A DNA stretch of 31,893 nt. Source: JAJRXG01 sp038523965 (GTDB lineage: Bacteria > Bacteroidota > Bacteroidia > Chitinophagales > Saprospiraceae). Location of the stretch: contig JBCBIX010000020.1 of the NCBI GenBank assembly GCA_038523965.1, forward strand, positions 1 to 31,893. Direction: 5' to 3'. The notes under the pieces were generated by a model, which worked only from the letters and a program-made list of their open reading frames with translations, was not told where the DNA came from and did not search any database. The position numbers and the translations under genes were made by a program. Every line of letters starts with the position of its first letter. Positions within the stretch are counted from its first letter, which is position 1. Below, piece by piece: positions 9,044-16,669 of the stretch.

Positions 9044-10861
9044 ATGCGAGTCATACTATTCATCCTATTCAGCACAATACTTCTGATCACATCATGCGTA
9101 GATCAAAAGCCGCTTGCCATTTTAGAAGTTAGTCAATGGGAAAAAATCACGCTTTCCGTTAACGGTCCAAACGTTTCGGAACAGGACTCGCCAAATCCAT
9201 TCACTGACTACCGCGTCACTGCAAGATTTGCACATCAAGACGAAATAATCGAGGTGCCTGGCTACTATGCAGCAGACGGAAATGCAGCCGAAACCTCAGC
9301 ATCATCAGGGGGCACTTGGCAGGTAAGATTCCGACCCAATCGAATCGGAACATGGACTTACACCATCGAAATGAGAAATGGAGACAACATTGCCGTTAGT
9401 AACAATCCAGAATCAGGAACCATAGTCAACATCACTGACTCAAGCGGAACAATTGTGGTATCTGCTCCGAAAGCGGATGAAAAAGGCCGCCTGACTAAAG
9501 ATGAGCGCAATTATCTACACTGGTCAGAAACAGGCGAGGCATACATTAAAGGAGGTGCAGATAGCCCTGAAAATCTGCTCGGATATGCTGATTTCGATGA
9601 CACATACTACTATCCTGAAGAAAAAAGCACACGTCCGGGAGAGGATACGCAACGTCTTCATATCTACGAACCACATCTTCAGGATTGGTCTCCGGGAGAT
9701 CCGACATGGCAAAATGGCAAAGGAAAAGGGCTCATCGGAGGGCTGAATTACCTCGCCTCAAGTGGAGTTAACTCCATCTACTTCTTGACCATGAATATCA
9801 ACGGAGATGGCAAAGATGTTTGGCCTTATACCTCACCTTCCGAACGTCTAAGATTCGACTGTTCGAAGTTGGATCAATGGGAGATCGTATTTGATCATAT
9901 GGATGAGCTGGGCATCATGCTTCACATCGTACTCCAAGAAACCGAAAACGAAACCCTACTCGACGATGGTAACACCGATCTCGAACGGAAAATTTATCTC
10001 AGAGAGTTAGTAGCAAGATTTGCCCACCATAAGGCAGTCACCTGGAATCTCGGTGAGGAGAATGGCCCCAATGACTGGTCAGATGACGCGCAGACAGTGG
10101 ACCAAGTCAAGGCCATGTCTAAATATCTTGATGATATGGATCCGTATGATAACCTCATCGTCATCCACACACACCCAGGACGAGACGAACGTCGATCTCG
10201 GCTGCAGCAGTTACTCAGGGATCCGCACATCGATGGAGTCTCTCTTCAGCTCGGGGATCGTCGAGAGACCTATGAGGTCACTGGACACTGGGTAAGGGAG
10301 TCCAGGACGACAGGTAAATCTCCATGGATCGTGACCATCGATGAAATTGGACCACATACACGAGGAGTAGATCCCGATGATCGCCCCGATAACAATCAAG
10401 ATTCTGTACGAGCTGATGTGCTCTGGGCTAACCTCATGGCGTACGGTGCCGGCGTCGAATGGTACTTCGGTTACAAGAACCATAATGCTGACCTGCAATG
10501 TGAGGACTGGCGCAGTCGTCATCGTGTCTGGGAGTGGACGAATCATGCCATCACATTCTTTCATGATCATGTCGATCTCGATCGGATGGAGCGATTCTCA
10601 CAGTTATTACCAATAGATCTGGGATACGCCATCGATGCTGGTAACAACACCTTTGTCGTGTATTTTAAGGCTACGGAGGATCCTCAACTAAATCTATCAT
10701 CAGTTGATGGTGAGTATGTTGTCGAGTGGTTCGACCCTCGAAATGGTGGTCAACTACAACGGGGAGATGTTACGTCCGTCAGAGCCGGAACGTCAGTCGA
10801 CATCGGGCCGCCTCCATCAGATCCTCGAAGTGACTGGGTTGTCGTCTTGCGTCCGACGTAG
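9044..10861 (+). CDS. Lipoprotein with DUF5060 domain and glycosidase-like barrel
   Basis: A 605-residue exported protein. A hydrophobic leader ends in the lipobox LITSC with the lipidated cysteine at residue 18, so it should be membrane anchored. Residues about 32-115 resemble DUF5060, a beta-sandwich found in front of glycoside hydrolase modules (GPNVSEQDSPNPFTDYRV, then WQVRFRPNRIGTWTY). The middle has barrel-like features: YLHW at 157-160, GGLNYLASSGVNSIYFL, then TWNLGEENGPNDW, where E338 or E339 is a plausible acid/base residue, and WIVTIDEIGP, where E434 is a plausible nucleophile. The C-terminal ~100 residues look like a small beta domain similar to the collagen-binding-like domain that often ends such proteins. 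The substrate is unknown. It stands alone, divergent from rplM, and its stop is 4 nt from the convergent TPR gene. Confidence 0.8.
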   Translation: MRVILFILFSTILLITSCVDQKPLAILEVSQWEKITLSVNGPNVSEQDSPNPFTDYRVTARFAHQDEIIEVPGYYAADGNAAETSASSGGTWQVRFRPNRIGTWTYTIEMRNGDNIAVSNNPESGTIVNITDSSGTIVVSAPKADEKGRLTKDERNYLHWSETGEAYIKGGADSPENLLGYADFDDTYYYPEEKSTRPGEDTQRLHIYEPHLQDWSPGDPTWQNGKGKGLIGGLNYLASSGVNSIYFLTMNINGDGKDVWPYTSPSERLRFDCSKLDQWEIVFDHMDELGIMLHIVLQETENETLLDDGNTDLERKIYLRELVARFAHHKAVTWNLGEENGPNDWSDDAQTVDQVKAMSKYLDDMDPYDNLIVIHTHPGRDERRSRLQQLLRDPHIDGVSLQLGDRRETYEVTGHWVRESRTTGKSPWIVTIDEIGPHTRGVDPDDRPDNNQDSVRADVLWANLMAYGAGVEWYFGYKNHNADLQCEDWRSRHRVWEWTNHAITFFHDHVDLDRMERFSQLLPIDLGYAIDAGNNTFVVYFKATEDPQLNLSSVDGEYVVEWFDPRNGGQLQRGDVTSVRAGTSVDIGPPPSDPRSDWVVVLRPT

Positions 10862-10865
10862 CAGC

Positions 10866-11996
10866 TTACTCCGCTTGGCTACAGACCCAAGCAACATGAT
10901 CGAATGCCTGTTCATAGCCACGCTTCGCAGCCTCGCGCATGTCTTGACATCCATCTCGGAATTTTTCCATACCAACTGCTGCGTTAGCGCGATGGAAGTA
11001 GGCGATAGCTTCGTCAGGACGCTGGTCGATGATGATATCGAAGTCGTTGTAGGCCTCCTGGAACTTCTTAATCTGATGAAGTGCCATCCCTCGATTAGTA
11101 CGACTATTCATGTCTCCTGGCTCAATATCGATCAGGACGTCATAGCTTCGGATCGCATCCGCGTAGGACTTTAACTTAAAGTCAACGAAGGCCTTATTTT
11201 TCAACGAAGGGAGGTGTTTAGGGTTAAGGTTTATTGCAGTTCCAAACGAAGAACTCGCAGCGCTTAAACTATCCATCTTTAGAAACGAAAAACCCTGTAG
11301 ATAGTGTAATTCGTGGTTGTCCCCATCAAGTATGATAGCCTTATCCAAATCGCTCACCGCAAGTCCATAATTACCAGCACTAACATGGGCCTTGGCTCTG
11401 GATCTATAGGCAAATGCAGTCTGGTAGTCGCGCTCTATTAGTCCAGTGTAGACATCCACAGCCTTTTCTGTCTCACCAGTCTTGTTGTAGCAAAGCGCGA
11501 GATTATACCTGATACGGTCACTGTCTGGCTTATCCACGAGTACTTTTTCAAAATCTGAGGCGGCCTTGTCGTATTTTTTTTCATACATAAATGCAATTCC
11601 GCGGTTAGAATAGCAATCCGTATTTGTTGGATCTAATTTGAGAGCCTTATTGTAACTGGATATGGCACCCGGATACTTTTTCAATTGCATAAAGGCATAA
11701 CCTTTGTAAACATGCGCTTGGACGTGATCAGGATCTGATTCTAAGAGATGATTAAAATCACCAATGGCTTTTCCGAACTCCTTGATTCGAAGCCGGGCCT
11801 TAGCACGATTGTACCTGGCTTTAGTATAGGACGGATCTAACATCAGGGCCTTGTTATAGGCGATGATGGCCCCCTCATAGTTCTTTTCTTTGAAGGCCAG
11901 TACACCTTCATTGTAGCTGATGGCCGCCTCACGATTGATTTGTCCAAATAGGATGGTCGTCAGCAGACAGGCTGCTATGGATAGGATCAGTTTCAT
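10866..11996 (-). CDS. Exported TPR-repeat protein
   Basis: A 376-residue protein made almost wholly of tetratricopeptide repeats behind a signal peptide. The start at 11996 gives MKLILSIAACLLTTILFGQ, a good cleavable signal; an upstream in-frame ATG at 12086 would bury it behind 30 unlikely residues. About ten 34-residue repeats follow, with recurring patterns such as AIIAYNKALMLDPSY, AISSYNKALKLDPTN and AIRSYDVLIDIEPGD. TPR proteins are scaffolds for protein interaction; partners cannot be inferred here. The C-terminal repeat (MREAAKRGYEQA) has a Sel1-like flavour common in Bacteroidota. It is convergent with the DUF5060 lipoprotein and divergent from idi2. Confidence 0.88.
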   Translation of the reverse strand: MKLILSIAACLLTTILFGQINREAAISYNEGVLAFKEKNYEGAIIAYNKALMLDPSYTKARYNRAKARLRIKEFGKAIGDFNHLLESDPDHVQAHVYKGYAFMQLKKYPGAISSYNKALKLDPTNTDCYSNRGIAFMYEKKYDKAASDFEKVLVDKPDSDRIRYNLALCYNKTGETEKAVDVYTGLIERDYQTAFAYRSRAKAHVSAGNYGLAVSDLDKAIILDGDNHELHYLQGFSFLKMDSLSAASSSFGTAINLNPKHLPSLKNKAFVDFKLKSYADAIRSYDVLIDIEPGDMNSRTNRGMALHQIKKFQEAYNDFDIIIDQRPDEAIAYFHRANAAVGMEKFRDGCQDMREAAKRGYEQAFDHVAWVCSQAE

Positions 11997-12044
11997 GGGA
12001 AATGTCAATTGAGGACCACAAAACGGGGCCGAACTGAGTAATAG

Positions 12045-12092
12045 TATTTTTGTTTCTTGTTTCACACAAGCTTGACATAATGCCAAGCTGTG
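12045..12092 (+). promoter_or_regulatory. Possible -7 element and leader hairpin before idi2
   Basis: TATTTTTG at 12045-12052 fits the Bacteroidota -7 consensus, but no TTTG lies 19-21 nt upstream, so the promoter call is tentative. If used, transcription would start near 12059 and the leader would open with a hairpin: CAC(A)AGCTTG (12065-12074, one bulged A) pairs with CAAGCTGTG (12084-12092) around a 9-nt loop. The TTG start codon follows 19 nt later. Confidence 0.3.
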
Positions 12093-12111
12093 CTTAACTA
12101 AACTCCACTTC

Positions 12112-13113
12112 TTGAGTCAAACTACAGATCGTAAGAAAGACCATATCGACTTGGCTTTTCGATCGGCCACGACATCCCAACAGATCGACGATCGCTTCTA
12201 CTACGAGCCCATGTTGGCCACCCATCCAAAAATGGGTGATCACGCTTCGGTGGAAGTAGCTGGACATCGATTTACCTATCCGATATGGGTCTCAAGTATG
12301 ACGGGCGGTACTGGATTGGCTAAGAGGATCAACACAAATTTAGCTCGGGCCTGCGGAGACTTTGGGCTTGGGATGGGACTTGGATCATGTAGGAAGCTCC
12401 TGACCAGTGATGACCATCTTGAGGACTTCGCCGTTCGTCATCACATTGGTGATCAGCCGCTTTACGCAAATCTGGGTATTGCACAAGTGGAAGAACTAAT
12501 CGACCAGAGTAAACTCCATCTTATCGAAGAATTGGTCTCCAAGCTTCAGGCTGACGGTCTCATCGTACATGTCAATCCACTTCAAGAATGGATGCAGCCC
12601 GAGGGAGATCCTCTCGTCGGCAGAACTCCGCTTCAGATCATAGAGACGCTGTTGGAAACCACATCGCATAAGCTTATCGTCAAAGAAGTCGGTCAAGGAA
12701 TGGGGCCTGAAAGCCTAAAGGCATTACTGCAGCTACCAATTGCGGCATTTGAATTTGGGGCATTTGGGGGTACGAATTTTGCAAAGTTAGAAGCACTGCG
12801 TGATCCGCTGACAGATGAGATCGATCCACTTTGTTTCGTCGGACATACGCCTATAGAAATGATCTCCTTCCTAAATGGAATAGCCGATGATCCAGGGATC
12901 CGTTGCAAGGATTTCATCATCTCCGGAGGAATCAAGAACTATTTAGATGGCTACTATTATAATGAGCGCCTAACCTCAGCCTCTGTCTATGGTCAGGCGG
13001 CGGCGTTCTTGCGACATGCTATGGAGGATTATGATAGCCTGGCTCATTTTGTCGAGCAGCAAACAAAAGGATATCTAATGGCCACAGCTTATCTACGCCC
13101 CAAAGCCTCCTAA
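12112..13113 (+). CDS. fni: Type 2 isopentenyl-diphosphate isomerase, TTG start
   Basis: FMN- and NAD(P)H-dependent isomerase that interconverts isopentenyl and dimethylallyl diphosphate. It has 333 residues. The N-terminal RKKDHIDLA (residues 7-15), the YPIWVSSMTGGTGLAKRIN segment near residue 60, LIVHVNPLQEWMQPEGD, and the C-terminal GGIKNYLDG are type 2 features; type 1 Nudix-type isomerase motifs are absent. The start is TTG: no in-frame ATG or GTG exists between the N-terminal conserved motif and the upstream region, and the nearest ATG (12080) is out of frame. HMG-CoA reductase begins 3 nt after the stop, so the gene heads a mevalonate-related operon. Confidence 0.92.
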   Translation: MSQTTDRKKDHIDLAFRSATTSQQIDDRFYYEPMLATHPKMGDHASVEVAGHRFTYPIWVSSMTGGTGLAKRINTNLARACGDFGLGMGLGSCRKLLTSDDHLEDFAVRHHIGDQPLYANLGIAQVEELIDQSKLHLIEELVSKLQADGLIVHVNPLQEWMQPEGDPLVGRTPLQIIETLLETTSHKLIVKEVGQGMGPESLKALLQLPIAAFEFGAFGGTNFAKLEALRDPLTDEIDPLCFVGHTPIEMISFLNGIADDPGIRCKDFIISGGIKNYLDGYYYNERLTSASVYGQAAAFLRHAMEDYDSLAHFVEQQTKGYLMATAYLRPKAS

Positions 13114-13116
13114 CAA

Positions 13117-14442
13117 ATGAAAAAAGAACGGACGATAAGCGGTTTTTCAAAACTGAACAAGCGCGGAAAAATCAAATGGATCGTTGAAACTTTCTTCAAA
13201 GATCCTGACGCAGTACGCCGTGAACTAATCAGCTATTGGCTCAAAAATGAAGAACAACAGAAGGTTTTAGATGGGTTCAGTGAGAACACCATTTCTAATT
13301 TTCCAATGCCGTTTAGCGTTGCTCCTAACTTCGTTGTTAATGGTACTCCCTATGCGATTCCGATGGTGATCGAAGAGAGTTCTGTGGTAGCTGCCGCGAG
13401 TAGTGCTGCTAAATATTGGATGAGTCGTGGGGGATTTAAGACTACTTTACTTGGCACGACTAAGATCGGCCAGATACATCTGTCGAGTCACCAAGATGAG
13501 GTAATTCTACGCTCCTTTTTTGAAGACGTCTGCGATGACCTGATCCAAGAGATGTCTCCACTGACTTCGAACATGGAGGCTCGAGGAGGAGGAATTAAAG
13601 CAGTCTCTTTATTGGCATTTGACGAGGAGCCTCATTACTACCAGATTAGAATGACCTTCGAGACTTGCGACTCGATGGGTGCTAATTTTATAAATACGGT
13701 ATTGGAAGCTTATGCGCAGGCTTTTACAAAAGCGCACCAAAGTCGATTTGGTGATGCGAGCCATCTGGAAGTGATCATGTGCATCCTTTCTAATTATACT
13801 CCGGAGTGCATCGTTCGAGCAGAGGTCAAATGTCAAATAGATGAGCTTGGAAGCGTCGCTGGTCTATCCGCCAAAAAATTCGCTCACAGGTTTGCCAAAG
13901 CCGTGCGTATAGCGGAGATAGACCCATATCGTGCAACGACACATAACAAGGGGATTTTTAATGGCATTGATGCAGTCGTCCTCGCTACCGGCAATGATTT
14001 TCGTGCTATCGAAGCATGCGGGCACACCTATGCATCACGCGATGGCCAGTACAGAAGCCTTTCGCATTGTACGATCAATGGCAATGACTTTAGATTTTGG
14101 ATGGACATCCCTCTTGCTCTCGGCACCGTCGGTGGACTCACGAAGTTGCATCCGATCGCTAAACGATCGCTCGAATTACTGGGGTCACCTTCTGCTCCTG
14201 AGCTTATGCAAATCGTAGCAGCTGTAGGGTTGGCACAAAACTTCGCAGCCGTAAGATCCCTCGTCACCACTGGGATCCAACAAGGCCATATGAAGATGCA
14301 CCTCTCGAATGTGCTCTATCAACTGAAGGCCACAGAGGGCGAATTCAAACTTGCCATCGAACATTTCAAGGATAAGATCGTAAGCCACAGCGCCGTACGC
14401 GAATTTTTAGAAGTGCTGCGAGCAGAGAACTCTACGTTTTAG
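13117..14442 (+). CDS. mvaA: Hydroxymethylglutaryl-CoA reductase, class II-like
   Basis: Interconverts HMG-CoA and mevalonate with NAD(P)H; in this setting most likely in the biosynthetic direction for isoprenoids. The 441-residue soluble protein lacks the eukaryotic membrane domain. PMVIEESSVVAAAS (residues 82-95) holds the catalytic glutamate, DSMGAN is at 185-190, THNKGIFNGIDAV with the likely catalytic lysine K278 and TGNDFRA with aspartate D294 follow, and GHMKMH near residues 390-395 supplies the catalytic histidine. Length and motifs fit class II. It sits between idi2 (3-nt gap) and purU (11-nt gap) on one strand. Cofactor preference cannot be decided from sequence alone. Confidence 0.94.
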   Translation: MKKERTISGFSKLNKRGKIKWIVETFFKDPDAVRRELISYWLKNEEQQKVLDGFSENTISNFPMPFSVAPNFVVNGTPYAIPMVIEESSVVAAASSAAKYWMSRGGFKTTLLGTTKIGQIHLSSHQDEVILRSFFEDVCDDLIQEMSPLTSNMEARGGGIKAVSLLAFDEEPHYYQIRMTFETCDSMGANFINTVLEAYAQAFTKAHQSRFGDASHLEVIMCILSNYTPECIVRAEVKCQIDELGSVAGLSAKKFAHRFAKAVRIAEIDPYRATTHNKGIFNGIDAVVLATGNDFRAIEACGHTYASRDGQYRSLSHCTINGNDFRFWMDIPLALGTVGGLTKLHPIAKRSLELLGSPSAPELMQIVAAVGLAQNFAAVRSLVTTGIQQGHMKMHLSNVLYQLKATEGEFKLAIEHFKDKIVSHSAVREFLEVLRAENSTF

Positions 14443-14453
14443 TCTGATCAACG

Positions 14454-15317
14454 ATGGAGCCATCCAAGACTGCAATACTGCTCTCACATTGTCCAGATGC
14501 AAAAGGGATTATACACACAGTGACTGATTTTGTCTTGCGTAATGGTGGAAACATCACCAATCTGGACCAACATGTCGACCACAGCGAAAGGCACTTCTAC
14601 ATGAGGATGGAGTGGGATCTGGATGGGTTTTCGATCCCTGTGGATAAGATCGATGAGTACTTCGCGACCTTAGTGGCTAACAAACTGAATATGTCTTGGG
14701 ACATCCATTTCATGGATCGACGACCAAGGGTAGCGGTATTTGTCTCGCGGTATGGCCACTGTCTGTACGATATCCTCAGTCGCTTCGAGTCACAAGAATG
14801 GGCCATCGACATCCCAATGATCATTAGCAACCATGACAAGTTCCAGGATCTGGCCGAACGTTTCAACATTCCATTCCACCACATCCCAATAACACGGAAG
14901 ACTAAAGTAGAACAAGAAAAGGCTCAGTTAGAACTATTACGACGTAAGCATATCGACCTAATTGTATTGGCTCGCTATATGCAGATCCTCAGTCCAGAGT
15001 TTACAGCGCAGTATGCTGATCGGATCATCAATATCCACCATAGTACGCTACCTGCATTTGCAGGTGCTAATCCATACGGAGCAGCCTTCGCGCGTGGAGT
15101 AAAGTTTATCGGCGCAACTTCACATTATGTCACCGAAGACCTTGATGCTGGCCCCATTATCGCTCAGGATGTCATCCCGATCTCACATCGGGACAGCATC
15201 CACGATATGAAACGTAAAGGCCGAGACATCGAAAAAGTCGTTTTGGCCAAGGCAGTCTTCGCTCACATCAACCATAAGGTACTGAGTTATAAGAATAAGA
15301 CAGTGGTCTTTGAATAG
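14454..15317 (+). CDS. purU: Formyltetrahydrofolate deformylase
   Basis: Hydrolyses 10-formyltetrahydrofolate to formate and tetrahydrofolate, balancing one-carbon pools and supplying formate. It has 287 residues. An N-terminal ACT domain (residues about 6-80, with LLSHCPDAKGIIHTVTDFVL) is followed by a formyltransferase-fold catalytic domain. Catalytic residues read as N193 and H195 in INIHHSTLPAF, and D231 in DLDAGPI; GANPYGAAFARGVKFIGAT is the usual loop between them. The ACT domain and length distinguish it from PurN. It lies 11 nt after HMG-CoA reductase, probably on the same transcript though not part of the mevalonate pathway. A large imperfect inverted repeat follows it. Confidence 0.95.
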   Translation: MEPSKTAILLSHCPDAKGIIHTVTDFVLRNGGNITNLDQHVDHSERHFYMRMEWDLDGFSIPVDKIDEYFATLVANKLNMSWDIHFMDRRPRVAVFVSRYGHCLYDILSRFESQEWAIDIPMIISNHDKFQDLAERFNIPFHHIPITRKTKVEQEKAQLELLRRKHIDLIVLARYMQILSPEFTAQYADRIINIHHSTLPAFAGANPYGAAFARGVKFIGATSHYVTEDLDAGPIIAQDVIPISHRDSIHDMKRKGRDIEKVVLAKAVFAHINHKVLSYKNKTVVFE

Positions 15318-15330
15318 CGGCACGAAAGGC

Positions 15331-15388
15331 ATTACTGGAATACTCATAGTTGTAAGGAATCCTATTACAATTCCAATCTTCCAGTAGT
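15331..15388. terminator. Inverted repeat between convergent purU and aminotransferase
   Basis: An outer stem pairs ATTACTGGAA (15331-15340) with TTCCAGTAGT (15379-15388), nine Watson-Crick pairs and one G-U. An inner stem pairs TTGTAA (15350-15355) with TTACAA (15365-15370) around a 9-nt loop, with a 9 by 8 nt internal loop between the stems. There is no long T-run on either strand, so it may be a bidirectional 3'-end structure and not a classical rho-independent terminator. Confidence 0.5.
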
Positions 15389-15403
15389 ATTGGCCTATGA
15401 TCG

Positions 15404-16591
15404 TTATGCATTATAAACTTGCAATCCTCGTTCCAGGATATTCATCGCCTTTTCCAAGTCAGACCTCCCCCTAACGAAAGCAATCCGCACCTGATCTCTG
15501 CCCATGTGATTGGACAAATAGAACCCAGGACCAGGTGCCAACATCAAGGTCTCTCCTTCTAACTCAAAAGATTCCAACAGCCACTGACAAAAATGTCGAG
15601 TATCCTCCACCGGCAGTTGAGTCATATTATAAAATGCCGCCTTCGGCTTATAACAGACCACATCTTGAATCTGAGACAGTCGATGGTATAAATAGTTCCT
15701 ACGACTATCGTATTCACGTCTGACGTCGGCGATATAAGTATCTCGATGTTCAAAACAGGCGATGGCAAGATGTTGTCCGATCATCGGTGGACAGAGTCGC
15801 AATTGGGCATACTTTAGTATGGACAGTTTGAGTGGCTCGGACCGTGTAACGATAAATCCTATCCGACTACCACAACTACTGAACACCTTAGAAACAGAGT
15901 CAATCACAATGATGTGCTCTTCTAAACCTTCTAATTGAAGAACAGAGTAAAACTCCTGGTCATAACAGAACTCGCGATATACCTCATCCACGATGAGAAA
16001 CAGGTTATGCTCTCGAACTAAAGCCCCGATGGCGATGATATCTTCCTTAGTATAAAGGTTACCTGTAGGGTTACCCGGATTACAAAGGAAGATAGCTTTG
16101 GTCTGCTGTGTAATCTTCTCAACAAATGACTGTGGCGACGGGAGTCCGAACGAATCTTCGATACGACTCTCAACAGGGCGTAATACCACTCCCGAGACAT
16201 GGGCAAAACCCATGTAATTGGCGTAAAAGGGCTCAGGGATAATAATCTCCTGTCCAGGCTCAAAACATGAAAACAAGACAAATGAAATCGCCTCTGATGC
16301 CCCAGTCGTCACATAGATATCATCAGCTGTAACTGCTGCTACATGCTTAGTGTAATATGCTGAGACTACCTCTCGTAGCTCCTGGTTACCTTCGCTGGCT
16401 CCATACTTGATAATGCGCTGATCATATTCTCGAAGCCGTTCAAGCGCGATAGGTGAAGTCTCTATATCAGGTTGGCCAATGTTTAGGTGGTGTACATGGA
16501 CGCCTTTTGACTTAGCCTCCCGAGCATATGGTATAAGACTGCGGATGGGACTGAAGGTCATGTGCTCTCCTCGACGAGAAAGTGCTGGCAT
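15404..16591 (-). CDS. Pyridoxal-phosphate aminotransferase, class I/II
   Basis: Fold type I aminotransferase of 395 residues, nearest in look to AspB/aspartate-type enzymes. Motifs: HLNIGQPDIETSP near residue 35, KYGASEGNQELREVVS near 62, the cofactor-phosphate region TTGASEAI, FLCNPGNPTGN with the pyridine-contacting asparagine, IVDEVY with D202, and the Schiff-base lysine K235 in DSVSKVFSSCGSRIGF. A C-terminal substrate-carboxylate arginine is likely in QVRIAF. Substrate specificity cannot be fixed; aspartate, an aromatic or another amino acid is possible. The start at 16591 gives MPALSRRGEHM, similar to the usual start of this subgroup. It lies 78 nt downstream of the sugar dehydrogenase on the same strand, with no obvious functional link. 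Confidence 0.9.
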   Translation of the reverse strand: MPALSRRGEHMTFSPIRSLIPYAREAKSKGVHVHHLNIGQPDIETSPIALERLREYDQRIIKYGASEGNQELREVVSAYYTKHVAAVTADDIYVTTGASEAISFVLFSCFEPGQEIIIPEPFYANYMGFAHVSGVVLRPVESRIEDSFGLPSPQSFVEKITQQTKAIFLCNPGNPTGNLYTKEDIIAIGALVREHNLFLIVDEVYREFCYDQEFYSVLQLEGLEEHIIVIDSVSKVFSSCGSRIGFIVTRSEPLKLSILKYAQLRLCPPMIGQHLAIACFEHRDTYIADVRREYDSRRNYLYHRLSQIQDVVCYKPKAAFYNMTQLPVEDTRHFCQWLLESFELEGETLMLAPGPGFYLSNHMGRDQVRIAFVRGRSDLEKAMNILERGLQVYNA

Positions 16592-16669
16592 GAGATACCG
16601 AATTACGTTCGCGGCGCAAGGTGATACTAATCCTTGAATAAGGGCGTAGCGATACCCCGCTCCAAATCA

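Noticed and set aside
10866..12086. Longer TPR protein starting at 12086
   Set aside because: The extra 30 residues would precede a perfect signal peptide beginning at 11996.
13609..14270. Reverse-strand open frames inside the HMG-CoA reductase gene
   Set aside because: They are shadows of a well-conserved gene and show no family features of their own.
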